A stretch of DNA of 64,000 nt from SXVE01 sp036388895. Its GTDB lineage: Bacteria > Acidobacteriota > Blastocatellia > Pyrinomonadales > Pyrinomonadaceae. Position numbers and translations under genes: made by a program. Below the pieces are notes generated by a model. The model had not been told where the DNA came from, searched no databases, and saw only the letters and a program-made list of their open reading frames with translations. The stretch covers positions 186,001-250,000 of the forward strand of contig DASVQY010000002.1 of the NCBI GenBank assembly GCA_036388895.1, read 5' to 3'. This document shows positions 44,668-53,194 of this stretch, one piece after another (position 1 is the first letter of the stretch; every line of letters starts with the position of its first letter).

Positions 44668-46461
44668 ATGGCAATGTCAAAAACAGCAAAGGTTCTTCTC
44701 ATCGTCGGTGGACTTGTTTTCGCCGTCTTTTTGGTGGCAATCATCGGAATAGCTTTATTAGCGGAATCGCTCGGCAAGCCGAGCGTGCCGGAAAACAGCG
44801 TTTTGGTATTAAAGATTTCCGGCGAATTGCCCGATTACGAGCCGGAAAATCAGATGGCGAAAGCGTTCGGCATCGAGCAAAAGCAATCTTTTACGAGTCT
44901 TCTGACGCAGCTTCGCAAAGCTAAGGTTGATTCGCGCATCGGCGCGGTTTTGCTCGACATTGAATCGTCGGGTATCGGTTGGGGAAAATCCGACGAATTG
45001 CGCGCGGCGATCAAGGATTTTCGCGTTTCGGGCAAACCGGTTTACGCTTATATGGAAAGCGGCTCGAATAGAGAATATTACATAGCTACATCCGCCGATA
45101 AAATTTTTCTGCCGCCGCCGGGCGATCTTTTCATCAACGGCTTTGCCGCGCAAGCGACGTTTTATCGCGGCTCGCTCGACAAGCTCGGCATCGAGCCGCA
45201 GTTTTTGAAAATCGGCAAATACAAAAACGCGCCCGACCAGTACACCGAAAAGGAAATGTCCGAAGGGCAGCGCGAAGTCATTAACGCGATACTCGATGAT
45301 TATTACGCACGCGTAACCAATGCAATTGCCGAAGCCAGAAAAAAATCGCCCGAAGACGTAAAAGCGATTATTGACAACGCGCCTTACAACGCGCCGCAGG
45401 CGAAACAGCAAAATTTGATTGACGAAGCGTTTTATCGCGAAGAAGTTTACGAAGAACTAAAAAACCGGCTCGGCTACAGGGCTGACGATAAACTTCGCAC
45501 GATTGACGGGGCGGATTATCGAGAAGTTTCGTCGGATTCGCTCAATTTAAACAACGGCGAACGGGTCGCAGTAATTTACGCTTCGGGCGCGATTATGAGC
45601 GGTCGTTCGAGCAGCAGTCCGTTCGGCGGCGAAACGGTCGGCTCGGACACTATCGTCGAAGCCGTCAACAAAGCAGCGGATGACGATTCGATAAAAGCAA
45701 TTGTTTTACGTGTCGATTCGCCCGGCGGTTCGGCTCTCGCTTCGGATTTGATGTGGTTCGCGCTCGAAAACGCGAAAGCGAAAAAGCCGGTCGTCGTTTC
45801 GATGGGCGACGTGGCTGCTTCCGGCGGTTACTATATTGCGTGCAACGCCAATAAAATTGTCGCTGAACCTTCGACCGTTACAGGCTCAATCGGCGTTTTT
45901 ATGGGCAAAGGCGTGATGAACGGCTTTTACGATTGGGTCGGCGTTACAACCGAATACGTGACTCGCGGCAAAAACGCCGGACTTTTCCGCGAAACAAAAA
46001 AATGGGAAGGCGACGAGCTCGCCAAAATGTGGGAACAAACAAACACGATTTATTTTAATAACTTCGTTCCGAAAGTCGCCAAAGGTCGCGGCAAAACGCA
46101 GGAAGAAGTAAATTCTCTCGGTCAAGGTCGCGTTTGGACAGGCGCGCAGGCGAAGCAAAACGGTTTGATTGACGAATTCGGCGGTTTGGAAAAAGCCATC
46201 GAAATCGCCAAAGATTTGGCGAAACTACCGGCTGACAAAGACGTTCGCCGCGTTAATTTCCCGGAACCGCGCCCGTTTTTTGAAACAATTTTCGGCGGCG
46301 GTTCTGCATCAACGGAAACCAGCGAACAAAAAGCGCAGAAAGCGCTGATTCAATCGCTGCCTGAAGACGTTCGTAAAACTTTGCGCTACGCTTCCATGCT
46401 CGATCAGATGAAACGCGGCGAAGCGATGATGATGTTGCCGTTTGAACTGGAAATTAAGTAA
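44668..46461 (+). CDS. sppA: Signal peptide peptidase SppA, long (67K) type
   Basis: SppA degrades cleaved signal peptides at the periplasmic face of the inner membrane. One membrane helix (9-32) is followed by two tandem S49 domains. The catalytic Lys is Lys186 in KIGKYKNA and the nucleophile is Ser385 in DVAASGGYYIA, from the N- and C-terminal halves as in E. coli SppA. The 597-residue length is typical of the two-domain type. It is followed by a strong terminator. Confidence 0.95.
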   Translation: MAMSKTAKVLLIVGGLVFAVFLVAIIGIALLAESLGKPSVPENSVLVLKISGELPDYEPENQMAKAFGIEQKQSFTSLLTQLRKAKVDSRIGAVLLDIESSGIGWGKSDELRAAIKDFRVSGKPVYAYMESGSNREYYIATSADKIFLPPPGDLFINGFAAQATFYRGSLDKLGIEPQFLKIGKYKNAPDQYTEKEMSEGQREVINAILDDYYARVTNAIAEARKKSPEDVKAIIDNAPYNAPQAKQQNLIDEAFYREEVYEELKNRLGYRADDKLRTIDGADYREVSSDSLNLNNGERVAVIYASGAIMSGRSSSSPFGGETVGSDTIVEAVNKAADDDSIKAIVLRVDSPGGSALASDLMWFALENAKAKKPVVVSMGDVAASGGYYIACNANKIVAEPSTVTGSIGVFMGKGVMNGFYDWVGVTTEYVTRGKNAGLFRETKKWEGDELAKMWEQTNTIYFNNFVPKVAKGRGKTQEEVNSLGQGRVWTGAQAKQNGLIDEFGGLEKAIEIAKDLAKLPADKDVRRVNFPEPRPFFETIFGGGSASTETSEQKAQKALIQSLPEDVRKTLRYASMLDQMKRGEAMMMLPFELEIK

Positions 46462-46476
46462 ATTAATTAGAAAACA

Positions 46477-46519
46477 AAAATAAAAGCGGCGAGTTTTTAT
46501 AATTCGCCGCTTTTATTTT
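46477..46519. terminator. Perfect 16-bp terminator after sppA
   Basis: AAAATAAAAGCGGCGA pairs exactly with TCGCCGCTTTTATTTT across an 11-base loop. Both flanks are A- or T-rich. Confidence 0.88.
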
Positions 46520-46623
46520 GAAATTTACAAACCTCTTTATAAAGTTCCCAGTTCTTAGACCAAGAAACTTTTCATGCCACAAACGATAAAAAGCCTAAGA
46601 TTTGAAGTTTTTTCATAAATTTA

Positions 46624-46663
46624 TTGTTTCACTCTTGAAACGTGAAACAACTTGTGTTAGATT
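46624..46663 (+). promoter_or_regulatory. Sigma-70 promoter overlapping a palindromic operator
   Basis: TTGTTTCAC (46624-46632) and GTGAAACAA (46642-46650) form a perfect 9-bp palindrome with a 9-base spacer. The -35 box TTGAAA (46635-46640) lies in it, followed after 17 bases by TAGATT (46658-46663) with an upstream TG, an extended -10. A repressor bound here would block RNA polymerase. A third GAAAC word lies near 46676, and a 7-bp hairpin (46683-46704) follows in the leader. The cognate repressor is not identified. Confidence 0.6.
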
Positions 46664-46753
46664 TGTTGCATCAATGAAACGCAATGCCTTTGACGGTAGG
46701 CATTTAACTAACAAAAAATAAAGATAAACATTAAATACGTGGAGAAAGTAAAA

Positions 46754-47803
46754 ATGAAAAATCCAAACAAACCGAAAATCAATCCATTAAGCCGCATTCC
46801 GCGGCAGCAGCGCTTGATTATGGCGGTACGAGGCGGCGCGGGCGTCGGCAAAAGTCATTTTATCCGCTCGATGAGCGAAGCCGGACTCGGAAAACTTTGC
46901 ATTTTCGATATGGAACGCAAAGCGCGGCTTTTGCGCGGTGTCGGCGAACAATTCGACGCGCTCGAAATCGAAGAAACCGACGAACTGCCCGAATTTATTG
47001 ATTGGGCGATCAACGGCGAAGGGCGCGAGCAGAACTACGGCTGTTTCGCATTAGACAGTTGGGCGGCGTATTTCAGCGCGAAGCATTCGGAAATGCTCGA
47101 AGCGGTTCGGGAAAAAACCGACGATCCGCTGGCACAGCCTTCGGCGGAAGAATTGGCGGCAGATCAGATGATTTTGCAGTCGGTTTTGCGAAAACTTTGT
47201 TTTGAAAGCGGAAAAAGCGTCGTCATCGCCGACCAGATTCCGGCGCGCGGCAAAGAATCGAAGGAAGACAATGAAGTCGGGCGCGTTCTGCCGATGACGG
47301 CTTCGGGACTCGAATATTTCGTTGACGTGATGCTAGAAATTTCTTTGCAGGAGCGCGACGGCGAAATTACGCGGGTTTTTCAGGTCGTCAAATCGAATTC
47401 TCCGGCGTTTGAAGTCGGTTTTGAGATGACCGGAAATATCAGCTTTAAAGATTTTCTCGATCATATGCGCGGCGAACAGGCTTTGCAGTTAGCGTTTGAG
47501 CAGCCGACGAAATCCGAAGTCCCCGAATACATCGAAGAACGTCAGCCTTTAACGCTCGTCAAAAACGAAATGACGATTGAAGATTTAATCAAAAAGGCGG
47601 AAGCAAATGGATTCAAACAGTCGGACATCGTGACCGGCGCGAGAATCTATCACAATCAGCCGAATATTTATCATTTGACTTCTGACCAAATCGCCGATTT
47701 GGACAAAAGAATAACGGCGCGCATCGAAAAAATGCAGGCGCAGAAACCAGAAGAAAAGCCGGAAGAAAAACCGGCAGCGACTACGAAAAAGAGAGTCGCT
47801 TAA
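46754..47803 (+). CDS. Phage-type RecA-like ATPase (AAA_24/Sak4-like)
   Basis: The 349-residue protein has Walker A GGAGVGKS (27-34) and a Walker B strand ending at Asp101 (CFALDSW). The overall layout is that of the AAA_24 nucleotide-binding proteins of phages, RecA-like ATPases used with single-strand annealing proteins. The C-terminal segment (ADLIKK type helix, then YHLTSDQIADLDKRI) resembles the small C-terminal domain of phage recombination proteins. A Pro/Glu/Lys tail follows. The ATG is preferred over an upstream GTG because GGAGAAAG sits at the right spacing. No other phage gene is near. Confidence 0.75.
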   Translation: MKNPNKPKINPLSRIPRQQRLIMAVRGGAGVGKSHFIRSMSEAGLGKLCIFDMERKARLLRGVGEQFDALEIEETDELPEFIDWAINGEGREQNYGCFALDSWAAYFSAKHSEMLEAVREKTDDPLAQPSAEELAADQMILQSVLRKLCFESGKSVVIADQIPARGKESKEDNEVGRVLPMTASGLEYFVDVMLEISLQERDGEITRVFQVVKSNSPAFEVGFEMTGNISFKDFLDHMRGEQALQLAFEQPTKSEVPEYIEERQPLTLVKNEMTIEDLIKKAEANGFKQSDIVTGARIYHNQPNIYHLTSDQIADLDKRITARIEKMQAQKPEEKPEEKPAATTKKRVA

Positions 47804-47835
47804 AACACGGGTTTGCTAAGGGCAAAGACGAAAAC

Positions 47836-47880
47836 AAAAAGGACAAGGGAAGTTTCGGGAAAATTTCTTTTGTCCTTTTT
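47836..47880 (+). terminator. Terminator after the RecA-like ATPase gene
   Basis: AAAAAGGACAA pairs exactly with TTGTCCTTTTT, followed by GTCTTTAAAT. Confidence 0.7.
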
Positions 47881-47920
47881 GTCTTTAAATCAACTTTAAA
47901 GTAAACAAAAGGAGAGTTTT

Positions 47921-48325
47921 ATGGTGCGTGTAATTTTAGGAATCGCTGTTGGTTTTATTGTCTGGTCGGTGCTTTGGGTCGGAAGCGATTTCGTTTTGAC
48001 GGCAATTTCGCCGAATTGGTACGGCAAACATCATACGGAATTGGAAGCGGCTTCGCTGAATAAAACGCCTTTTATGTCTGATTCGGTAATTTTAGTCATC
48101 GCTTTGATCCGCAGCGCAATTTTTTCGATAGTTTCAGGCTCTTTGGCGGCTCCGATTGCGCGAGAAAACGCGCAATCGGCGCTCGGACTCGGAATCTTGC
48201 TTCTTCTTTTCGGCATTTACATTCAATCAATTTTCTGGAACAACGCGCCGCTCTGGTATCACATTTCGTTTCTGTTTCTTTTGGTTCCTATGACAATTCT
48301 CGGCGGAACGCTCAAACGAAATTAG
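47921..48325 (+). CDS. Small four-helix membrane protein of unknown function
   Basis: The 134-residue protein has four predicted membrane helices and a conserved-looking loop SPNWYGKHHTELEAA (about 31-45). AAAGGAGAG precedes the ATG by five bases, so translation is likely efficient. It stands between the RecA-like ATPase terminator and a hairpin that contains its stop codon. I do not recognise the family. Confidence 0.75.
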   Translation: MVRVILGIAVGFIVWSVLWVGSDFVLTAISPNWYGKHHTELEAASLNKTPFMSDSVILVIALIRSAIFSIVSGSLAAPIARENAQSALGLGILLLLFGIYIQSIFWNNAPLWYHISFLFLLVPMTILGGTLKRN

Positions 48326-48432
48326 CTGCGAACAAGCACGAAAGAACACGAAAAAAACAAAAATCCCGAAATTCTGAGTATGCCTTTAAATAATTCTTTT
48401 CGTGGCTTTTTGTGCTTATTGGCGACTAATTT
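48319..48432. repeat. Long hairpin whose arms contain both convergent stop codons
   Basis: Arms of 36 bases at 48319-48354 and 48397-48432 match at about 28 positions. They use the words AGCTGCGAACAAGCACG and AGTCGCCAATAAGCAC. The left arm contains the stop of the membrane protein and the right arm the stop of the cysteine-cluster gene. Confidence 0.8.
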
Positions 48433-48965
48433 CGCTTAAAGGGATTCATAAGCGAGAGCCAGACGGGAAGCGGAAGCCATTGCGGGAAAATTTTGTAAGT
48501 TTGCTCGTTCAGTTTTTCAATCTGCGATTCGGCTTCGGTTTGCAGCTCATCGGGCGGTAAATCTTCTTTATTTTCATAGCAGGCGTGTAAAACGCACGGT
48601 GCAGGTTTCCCGGAAAGATGGACGAGACAACCTGCTTCTTTTTCAAAAAGCGGACAGGCGAAGGCTTTTAGAAAAGTATCGCCCGTGGAACCTAGATTGT
48701 ATCTTTCGATTGTTTTTTCTACCCGGCTGTAAATTTCCCTTTGCCTTTCAACTGAAAATTTGTTGAGTTCGTTGCGGATCGAAACGGCTTCGAGACGGGT
48801 GATGTGAACGTTGACGAAATGAGCATCCAGACAACACGCGCCCTTGGTGTCGCAAGTTAAACAACTTTTCGCCTTTTGCTCGTAATTGCAACGAACGAAA
48901 TCTTGAAGCTCGCTTTTCAGCTTGTGCAATTTCAGCAATGCCTGTTTTTCCGAAAGCGTTTTCAT
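48426..48965 (-). CDS. YkgJ-like cysteine-cluster protein
   Basis: The 179-residue protein has a cluster CLTCDTKGACC near residues 35-45, and further Cys residues in FACPLF, AGCLVH, APCVLHAC. This spacing resembles the YkgJ (CxxxCxxCC) family, proposed to bind zinc or iron. It has no signal peptide, so it is cytoplasmic. The reaction is unknown. It is transcribed divergently from bcp. Confidence 0.85.
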   Translation of the reverse strand: MKTLSEKQALLKLHKLKSELQDFVRCNYEQKAKSCLTCDTKGACCLDAHFVNVHITRLEAVSIRNELNKFSVERQREIYSRVEKTIERYNLGSTGDTFLKAFACPLFEKEAGCLVHLSGKPAPCVLHACYENKEDLPPDELQTEAESQIEKLNEQTYKIFPQWLPLPVWLSLMNPFKRN

Positions 48966-49088
48966 TTGCTACAATTTTATTAAACTCAGATTGAAAATAG
49001 AAATTTCGATTCGTTTTTGCAAGCGCGGGTTTGTTGCGGAAGGTAATTGTGCGAAAAGACGAATCGGAAAAACATTTAATTAAAATTT

Positions 49089-49556
49089 ATGTTAATGGAA
49101 GGCGACGCGGCGCCCGTTTTCACCGCAAAAAATCAGAACGGCGAAAGCGTAAATTCAGCGGATTTTCGCGGGCGGCGCGTCGTTTTATATTTTTATCCGA
49201 AAGACGACACGCCGGGCTGCACGAAGCAGGCTTGCAGCTTGCGCGATTCGTTCGATGTATTTCGGGAAAAAGGAATTAAAGTTTTCGGCGTTTCGACCGA
49301 CAGCGAAGAATCGCATCGAAAATTCATCTCGAAATACGCTTTGCCGTTTGATTTGCTCGCCGATACGGAAAAGGAAATCGTCAACGCTTACGGCGTTTAC
49401 GGCGAGAAAAATAATTACGGTAAAAAGTATATGGGCGTCAACCGGACGACTTTTTTGATTGATGAAAACGGAAAAATCGTGAAAATATTCAAAAAAGTTA
49501 AGGTCGAAGAGCACGCGTCGGAAGTTTTAGAAGCGTTCGGAGAAAATAAAAGTTAG
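49089..49556 (+). CDS. bcp: Thiol peroxidase, BCP/PrxQ type
   Basis: This peroxiredoxin reduces hydroperoxides with thioredoxin. The 155-residue length is usual. Peroxidatic Cys44 in YPKDDTPGCT and resolving Cys49 five residues later identify the atypical two-Cys PrxQ group. The catalytic Thr/Arg environment is present (FYPKDDTPGC, VNRTTFLID). A second ATG two codons on is an alternative start. It stands alone. Confidence 0.95.
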   Translation: MLMEGDAAPVFTAKNQNGESVNSADFRGRRVVLYFYPKDDTPGCTKQACSLRDSFDVFREKGIKVFGVSTDSEESHRKFISKYALPFDLLADTEKEIVNAYGVYGEKNNYGKKYMGVNRTTFLIDENGKIVKIFKKVKVEEHASEVLEAFGENKS

Positions 49557-49708
49557 CTGTCGGATTAATGAATTTACGCGAGCAAAAGGCAAATGAAAAA
49601 ACTTCTTTCGTAAAAATTTTCTGATTGAGTTTTTTTGTTTTTGTTTGTTTAGATTTTGAATTCGCGTTTTTTGTGTGATTTGCCGGATAATTTTTTGTAA
49701 TTATTAAA

Positions 49709-50893
49709 ATGCCGAAAGAAAGAATGCGCTGGGCTGAGTTATTGGACGTTCTCACGGATTCAGACCGCAAACGAGAAGTTGTCGTCGAAAGAGCTACGGA
49801 AACCGAGCGGATGGCTCTTTTTCTGCTTCGGCGGGCGGGTTGGTCAGCGCAAATCTCGCCGAATGACGTGAAAGAATACGACGTTGAAATTCTCAAGCCG
49901 GGCGCGAAAGAAGCCGTTCAGATTCGCAATCAGCGTGCTAAGGTTCATCTCGGACAAGTCGAAAAATTTCTCGATTTTCTCGGACAAGCGAACGCCAAAA
50001 ATTTTACAAACGGCATTATTATCTCGACCAGCGGCTTTACGCCGTCAGTTTACGCTTACCTGCGCGAAGAAAAAATCAAAAATCTGCGCCTTGCAATAAT
50101 GCGCGATCACGATTTGATTTTCGATTGCGAAAAACTCGACGTTGCGGAAGAGCGCGAGAAAACGACTTATATCGGCGTTTTTACTTGCAAAGGCGGCGTC
50201 GGCAAAACAACGATTTCCGCGCATCTCGCCGGAGCGTTTGCCTTAAACGGTTACGACGTGGCGCTGGTTGATTTAGATCATCAGCAAAATTTGCGAAAAT
50301 TACTTGGCGAAGGCGTTTATCTGCCTGGAACAAAGGGAAGTTTGGGTTCGGTCATATCGGTTTTGAACAAGGATGAATGGGTCGAGGGCGATTATCGCGA
50401 CACAAAAATAGTCATCTGCGACTGCAACCCGGAATTTGAGGCAAATCCCAGCGAATTTATCCGCAAATTTGATTACTGCCTGATTCCAACGACTTTGAAT
50501 CCGCTCGGCATAAACAAAAACGCCGACGTTATCAAACGAACTTTCAGCGCAATTCGCCGCGAAAACCGCAAAGCGCATCTGCACGTTCTGGTAAACAATC
50601 TTCAATCGGACGAAGATAACCGTAACACGCTTTTGAATCAGGTTTTGAAAACGCAGTTCAAACAAATGAACGAACGCGACTCGCGAGTGCACTACATAGA
50701 CCCGCAGGAATGCGCGATTCGTTTCAGCAAACAGTTGATGTACTGGGGCTTTCATTTGTTTGACGGAACAAAACCGCAGCTCGCCTTTCGAACCGTCGGA
50801 CGCTATTCCTATCCGCGAATGGATTTTTTGAAATTGGTTGATTATCTGGAAATGCAGACGCAAATTCAAAAGGCGCGAACGGCGAAAATTTGA
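49709..50893 (+). CDS. Fusion of an Mrr-like nuclease fold and a ParA-type ATPase
   Basis: The 394-residue protein starts with about 150 residues that resemble the Mrr restriction-endonuclease fold: YDVEIL with Asp58, then AVQIRNQ (70-75) where the usual (E/Q)xK is QIR, then NGIIISTSGFTPSVYAYLRE, the Mrr TTSGFT region. The second part is a ParA/MinD ATPase with the deviant Walker A CKGGVGKTT (160-168), VDLDHQQN (187-194) and the CDCNPEF Walker B. The Lys-to-Arg change suggests a weak or dead nuclease. No ParB or methylase gene is adjacent. It lies 87 bases before tmRNA. Function unknown. Confidence 0.8.
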   Translation: MPKERMRWAELLDVLTDSDRKREVVVERATETERMALFLLRRAGWSAQISPNDVKEYDVEILKPGAKEAVQIRNQRAKVHLGQVEKFLDFLGQANAKNFTNGIIISTSGFTPSVYAYLREEKIKNLRLAIMRDHDLIFDCEKLDVAEEREKTTYIGVFTCKGGVGKTTISAHLAGAFALNGYDVALVDLDHQQNLRKLLGEGVYLPGTKGSLGSVISVLNKDEWVEGDYRDTKIVICDCNPEFEANPSEFIRKFDYCLIPTTLNPLGINKNADVIKRTFSAIRRENRKAHLHVLVNNLQSDEDNRNTLLNQVLKTQFKQMNERDSRVHYIDPQECAIRFSKQLMYWGFHLFDGTKPQLAFRTVGRYSYPRMDFLKLVDYLEMQTQIQKARTAKI

Positions 50894-50934
50894 AGAAGGT
50901 TTAAAGTCAAAACAATAATAAATACAACGCGAAA

Positions 50935-50964
50935 TTGTATTTTCGCTTCAAAATAACGTAAAAT
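50935..50964 (+). promoter_or_regulatory. Putative promoter of ssrA
   Basis: TTGTAT and TAAAAT are 18 bases apart, and the -10 box is about 16 bases before the mature tmRNA 5' end. Confidence 0.5.
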
Positions 50965-50980
50965 AGCTTTCCTTCAATTT

Positions 50981-51355
50981 GGGGGCGACAGGCTTCGACA
51001 GGGGCTTGTATAGATCTTTGGATGCACGTCGGGCTTGCTTGTTAGCTCGTTAAAACACCAAGCAAAAAACAAACGCCAACCAAGAATTGGCTCTTGCTGC
51101 CTAGTTAAATCTAGCCATGTAAGTGTCTCGTCGGAAGTCAGCTTGAAGCGACCGAACGAGGCATAACTCAGTTCAAGCTGGTTTGCACGCTCCGCCTGCG
51201 CGTGCGAACGAGATTTTAGTCTGGCTGGCTTTTGGTAAGGTCTTGTCGGTTCACCTGCTTATCAAAAGCGAGATTTTTAAGTGAACACGACTAAACGTGT
51301 AGATTCCCTCGGTCGCAACCTTTGGATGCGGGTTCGATTCCCGCCGCCTCCACCA
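50981..51355 (+). ncRNA. ssrA: Transfer-messenger RNA
   Basis: tmRNA rescues stalled ribosomes and tags their products for proteolysis. The 5' end GGGGGCG pairs with CGCCTCC near the 3' end to form the acceptor stem, and the TTCGATTCC T-loop arm and encoded CCA are present. The tag frame is GCC AAC CAA GAA TTG GCT CTT GCT GCC TAG (51075-51104), giving (A)ANQELALAA. The usual pseudoknot region follows. It is a one-piece tmRNA. Confidence 0.95.
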
Positions 51356-51460
51356 AACAATTTTTCTCGGTTTTTGTAATCTCGCCCTACAAATTGTTCA
51401 ATAATCAAATATCGAAGCTTTTGTTTTAACGTAACTGAAAGCGATGCGTCCGTATTTTTA

Positions 51461-51640
51461 TTAAAATACAAAAGATACGCCGAGCGCGAAAAGCACAAAC
51501 AGGATGATTGCTATCACCAAAAAAATACCGAATAATATCTTGGCTATTGATGCCGCGCCTCTCGCTATGCTGGTAAATCCAAGCGCGCCGGCAAGAACTG
51601 AAACGACAATCGCAATAATTCCCAACTCTAGTAACCCCAT
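51461..51640 (-). CDS. DUF1328-type small membrane protein
   Basis: This 59-residue protein, MGLLELGIIAIVVSVLAGAL onward, has two hydrophobic helices with GFTSIARGAASIAKILFGIF between, the pattern of the DUF1328/YtjA family, which is often induced by stress. A perfect AGGAGG lies ahead of the ATG. It is the first of several short envelope genes on this strand, but 214 bases from the next. Confidence 0.85.
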   Translation of the reverse strand: MGLLELGIIAIVVSVLAGALGFTSIARGAASIAKILFGIFLVIAIILFVLFALGVSFVF

Positions 51641-51854
51641 TCTGGATAACCTCCTTTAATTTTTCTTCATTTGCAATTTATCTTAAAGCGCCGTTGTTGC
51701 AGCGTCTGCTGCGGTGCATAAAAACTTGTGTGGAAGCGAAGAAAAGGTGAAGAATCTTAAAATTAAAGGGTTTTTACGTTTTCGGCTCGCTTCGATGGTT
51801 TACCGGTGGCGAGTTTGACATGAAGTCCGCCGGTAAATGTAAATTGCCTTAGTT

Positions 51855-52613
51855 TTATTGGTTTATCGCTGAATCCGTCATTGTTTTGTTTCCGGCGTAA
51901 CGGGCAACCGTTTCGGAGAGTTTCTTAATTTCCTTCGGCAAATCATTCATTTTCACTTTTTCGGGATTTGCCAGAACTTCTTCCGCCGTCATTCCGTAGA
52001 CGGCTCGGTTCACGTCATTATCGGCAGTCAAAACCGCTCCTTTGACGGACGCGCCAACGAAGGCTCCCTGACTCAATGACCAGATTAAAATTCCGACGTC
52101 AAGCGTCGGGTTTGTTCCGACTCCGGCAGTGCGTCCGACCGGACCCGCTGCAAAACTCACATCACCGCCGAATTCGACATTTTCATCGAGCAGGTCGCGC
52201 AGCGAGCCTTCGTTCATAAACAACATAATGTAATCGGTCTTTTTCGCGCCGATTTGCACCCCGAAGCTCGCGCCGCCTATATCGTAATAAACCGGAACGC
52301 TCCAGCCGTTAGCTGTTCGCCGCGCGACTACGCCGTCACCGCCGCGTCCGCCGACGATGAATGCGGCTTTAACGACATCGGGAATAATAGCGATGGCGTG
52401 CGCTCGTTCGAGTAGTTCGCGCGGAATAAAATCGTCGGGTTTTTTCATCATTGCGGATAAAACTCGCGCCGCTTCCTGCGCTTCGCGCCGCGCTTCCATT
52501 TTCTGCTGTTTATTTTCAGTTAAATCCTGCGCCGTCGTCGCGGTGACGTTAGATGTAAGCATTAGAGCCGTTGCGAAAGCGGCAGTGATAAGTTTTTTAA
52601 ATGTATTTTTCAT
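51855..52613 (-). CDS. Secreted SYLF/Ysc84-domain lipid-binding protein
   Basis: The 252-residue protein has a signal peptide ending near TTAQ. Residues 45-225 form the SYLF domain: the start IPRELLERAHAIAIIP, GGRGGDGVVARR, PVYYDIGGASFGVQIG and LFMNEGSL. The domain binds phosphoinositides in eukaryotes and is secreted or periplasmic in bacteria. AGGAGATAC precedes the ATG. It belongs to the group of stress-type envelope genes here. Confidence 0.9.
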   Translation of the reverse strand: MKNTFKKLITAAFATALMLTSNVTATTAQDLTENKQQKMEARREAQEAARVLSAMMKKPDDFIPRELLERAHAIAIIPDVVKAAFIVGGRGGDGVVARRTANGWSVPVYYDIGGASFGVQIGAKKTDYIMLFMNEGSLRDLLDENVEFGGDVSFAAGPVGRTAGVGTNPTLDVGILIWSLSQGAFVGASVKGAVLTADNDVNRAVYGMTAEEVLANPEKVKMNDLPKEIKKLSETVARYAGNKTMTDSAINQ

Positions 52614-52724
52614 AATTTCGTATCTCCTTTGTTATTCACAGTAAAAAATTTTGCGGTTCCCCTTTTTGCCTGAATTTAAGCAAGATATTTAAGTGCGAAC
52701 GTCTGTTTTTTTAATAAAAATTGG

Positions 52725-53194
52725 TTACGGCTCCGATTTTTGCAGCGATTTGACGACTATCACGGGGTTTCCCGCAAAACGAGCAAGACGCGTATCGCCC
52801 GCCAATTGAACTCCTGTTTCGCGTTCTACGGCGGGATCGAACAGCCGCTCGATTCCGGTCACGCGTAAGTGATAATCAAATTTTCATTCTGCGCTTCCGG
52901 GAACGGGTCTGTGCCGAGGGCGAGCAACCCGTCAACCATTTTTTCACCGTGAATCATAAACGCCTGCTCGCCAAACATTTCTTCGATTTTCCCGGCGACC
53001 GTCACTTGTTTTCCGATGTATCTGCCAGGATCCTGCACAACGTCTTCAACCTTAATATCTGATTCCGGTATGGATACATACTGGTCTTCCGGGCGGTTAC
53101 TGTTGCAAGCCATCCCAAAACACAATACTACCGCCGTAAGCACAATGCAGAGCCGAAGTCCGAAAATCTCGTTCGTTAAGTTAAATTTATTCAT
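52725..53194 (-). pseudogene. OB-fold lipoprotein with a frameshift
   Basis: The first part (111 residues from 53194) has a lipobox-like GMAC (27-30) and an OB-fold strand set (DPGRYIGKQVTVAGKIEEMF). It ends at a TGA at 52859-52861 in ITYA. The next frame, entered by one base, stays open to TAA at 52725 and reads VTGIERLFDPAVERETG then LARFAGNPVIVVKS, the expected C-terminal half of such proteins. One base missing near 52862 explains both halves. A sequence error is equally possible. Confidence 0.65.

Noticed and set aside
44809..45411. Minus-strand open frame of 200 codons
   Set aside because: It lies wholly inside sppA, which is certain; no ribosome site or family sense.
51356..51398. Terminator after tmRNA
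   Set aside because: AACAATTT and AAATTGTT pair, but the loop is 27 bases and there is no good U-tract.
51799..51837. Terminator after the SYLF gene
   Set aside because: TTTACCGG and CCGGTAAA pair over a 23-base loop without a U-tract; too weak to call.
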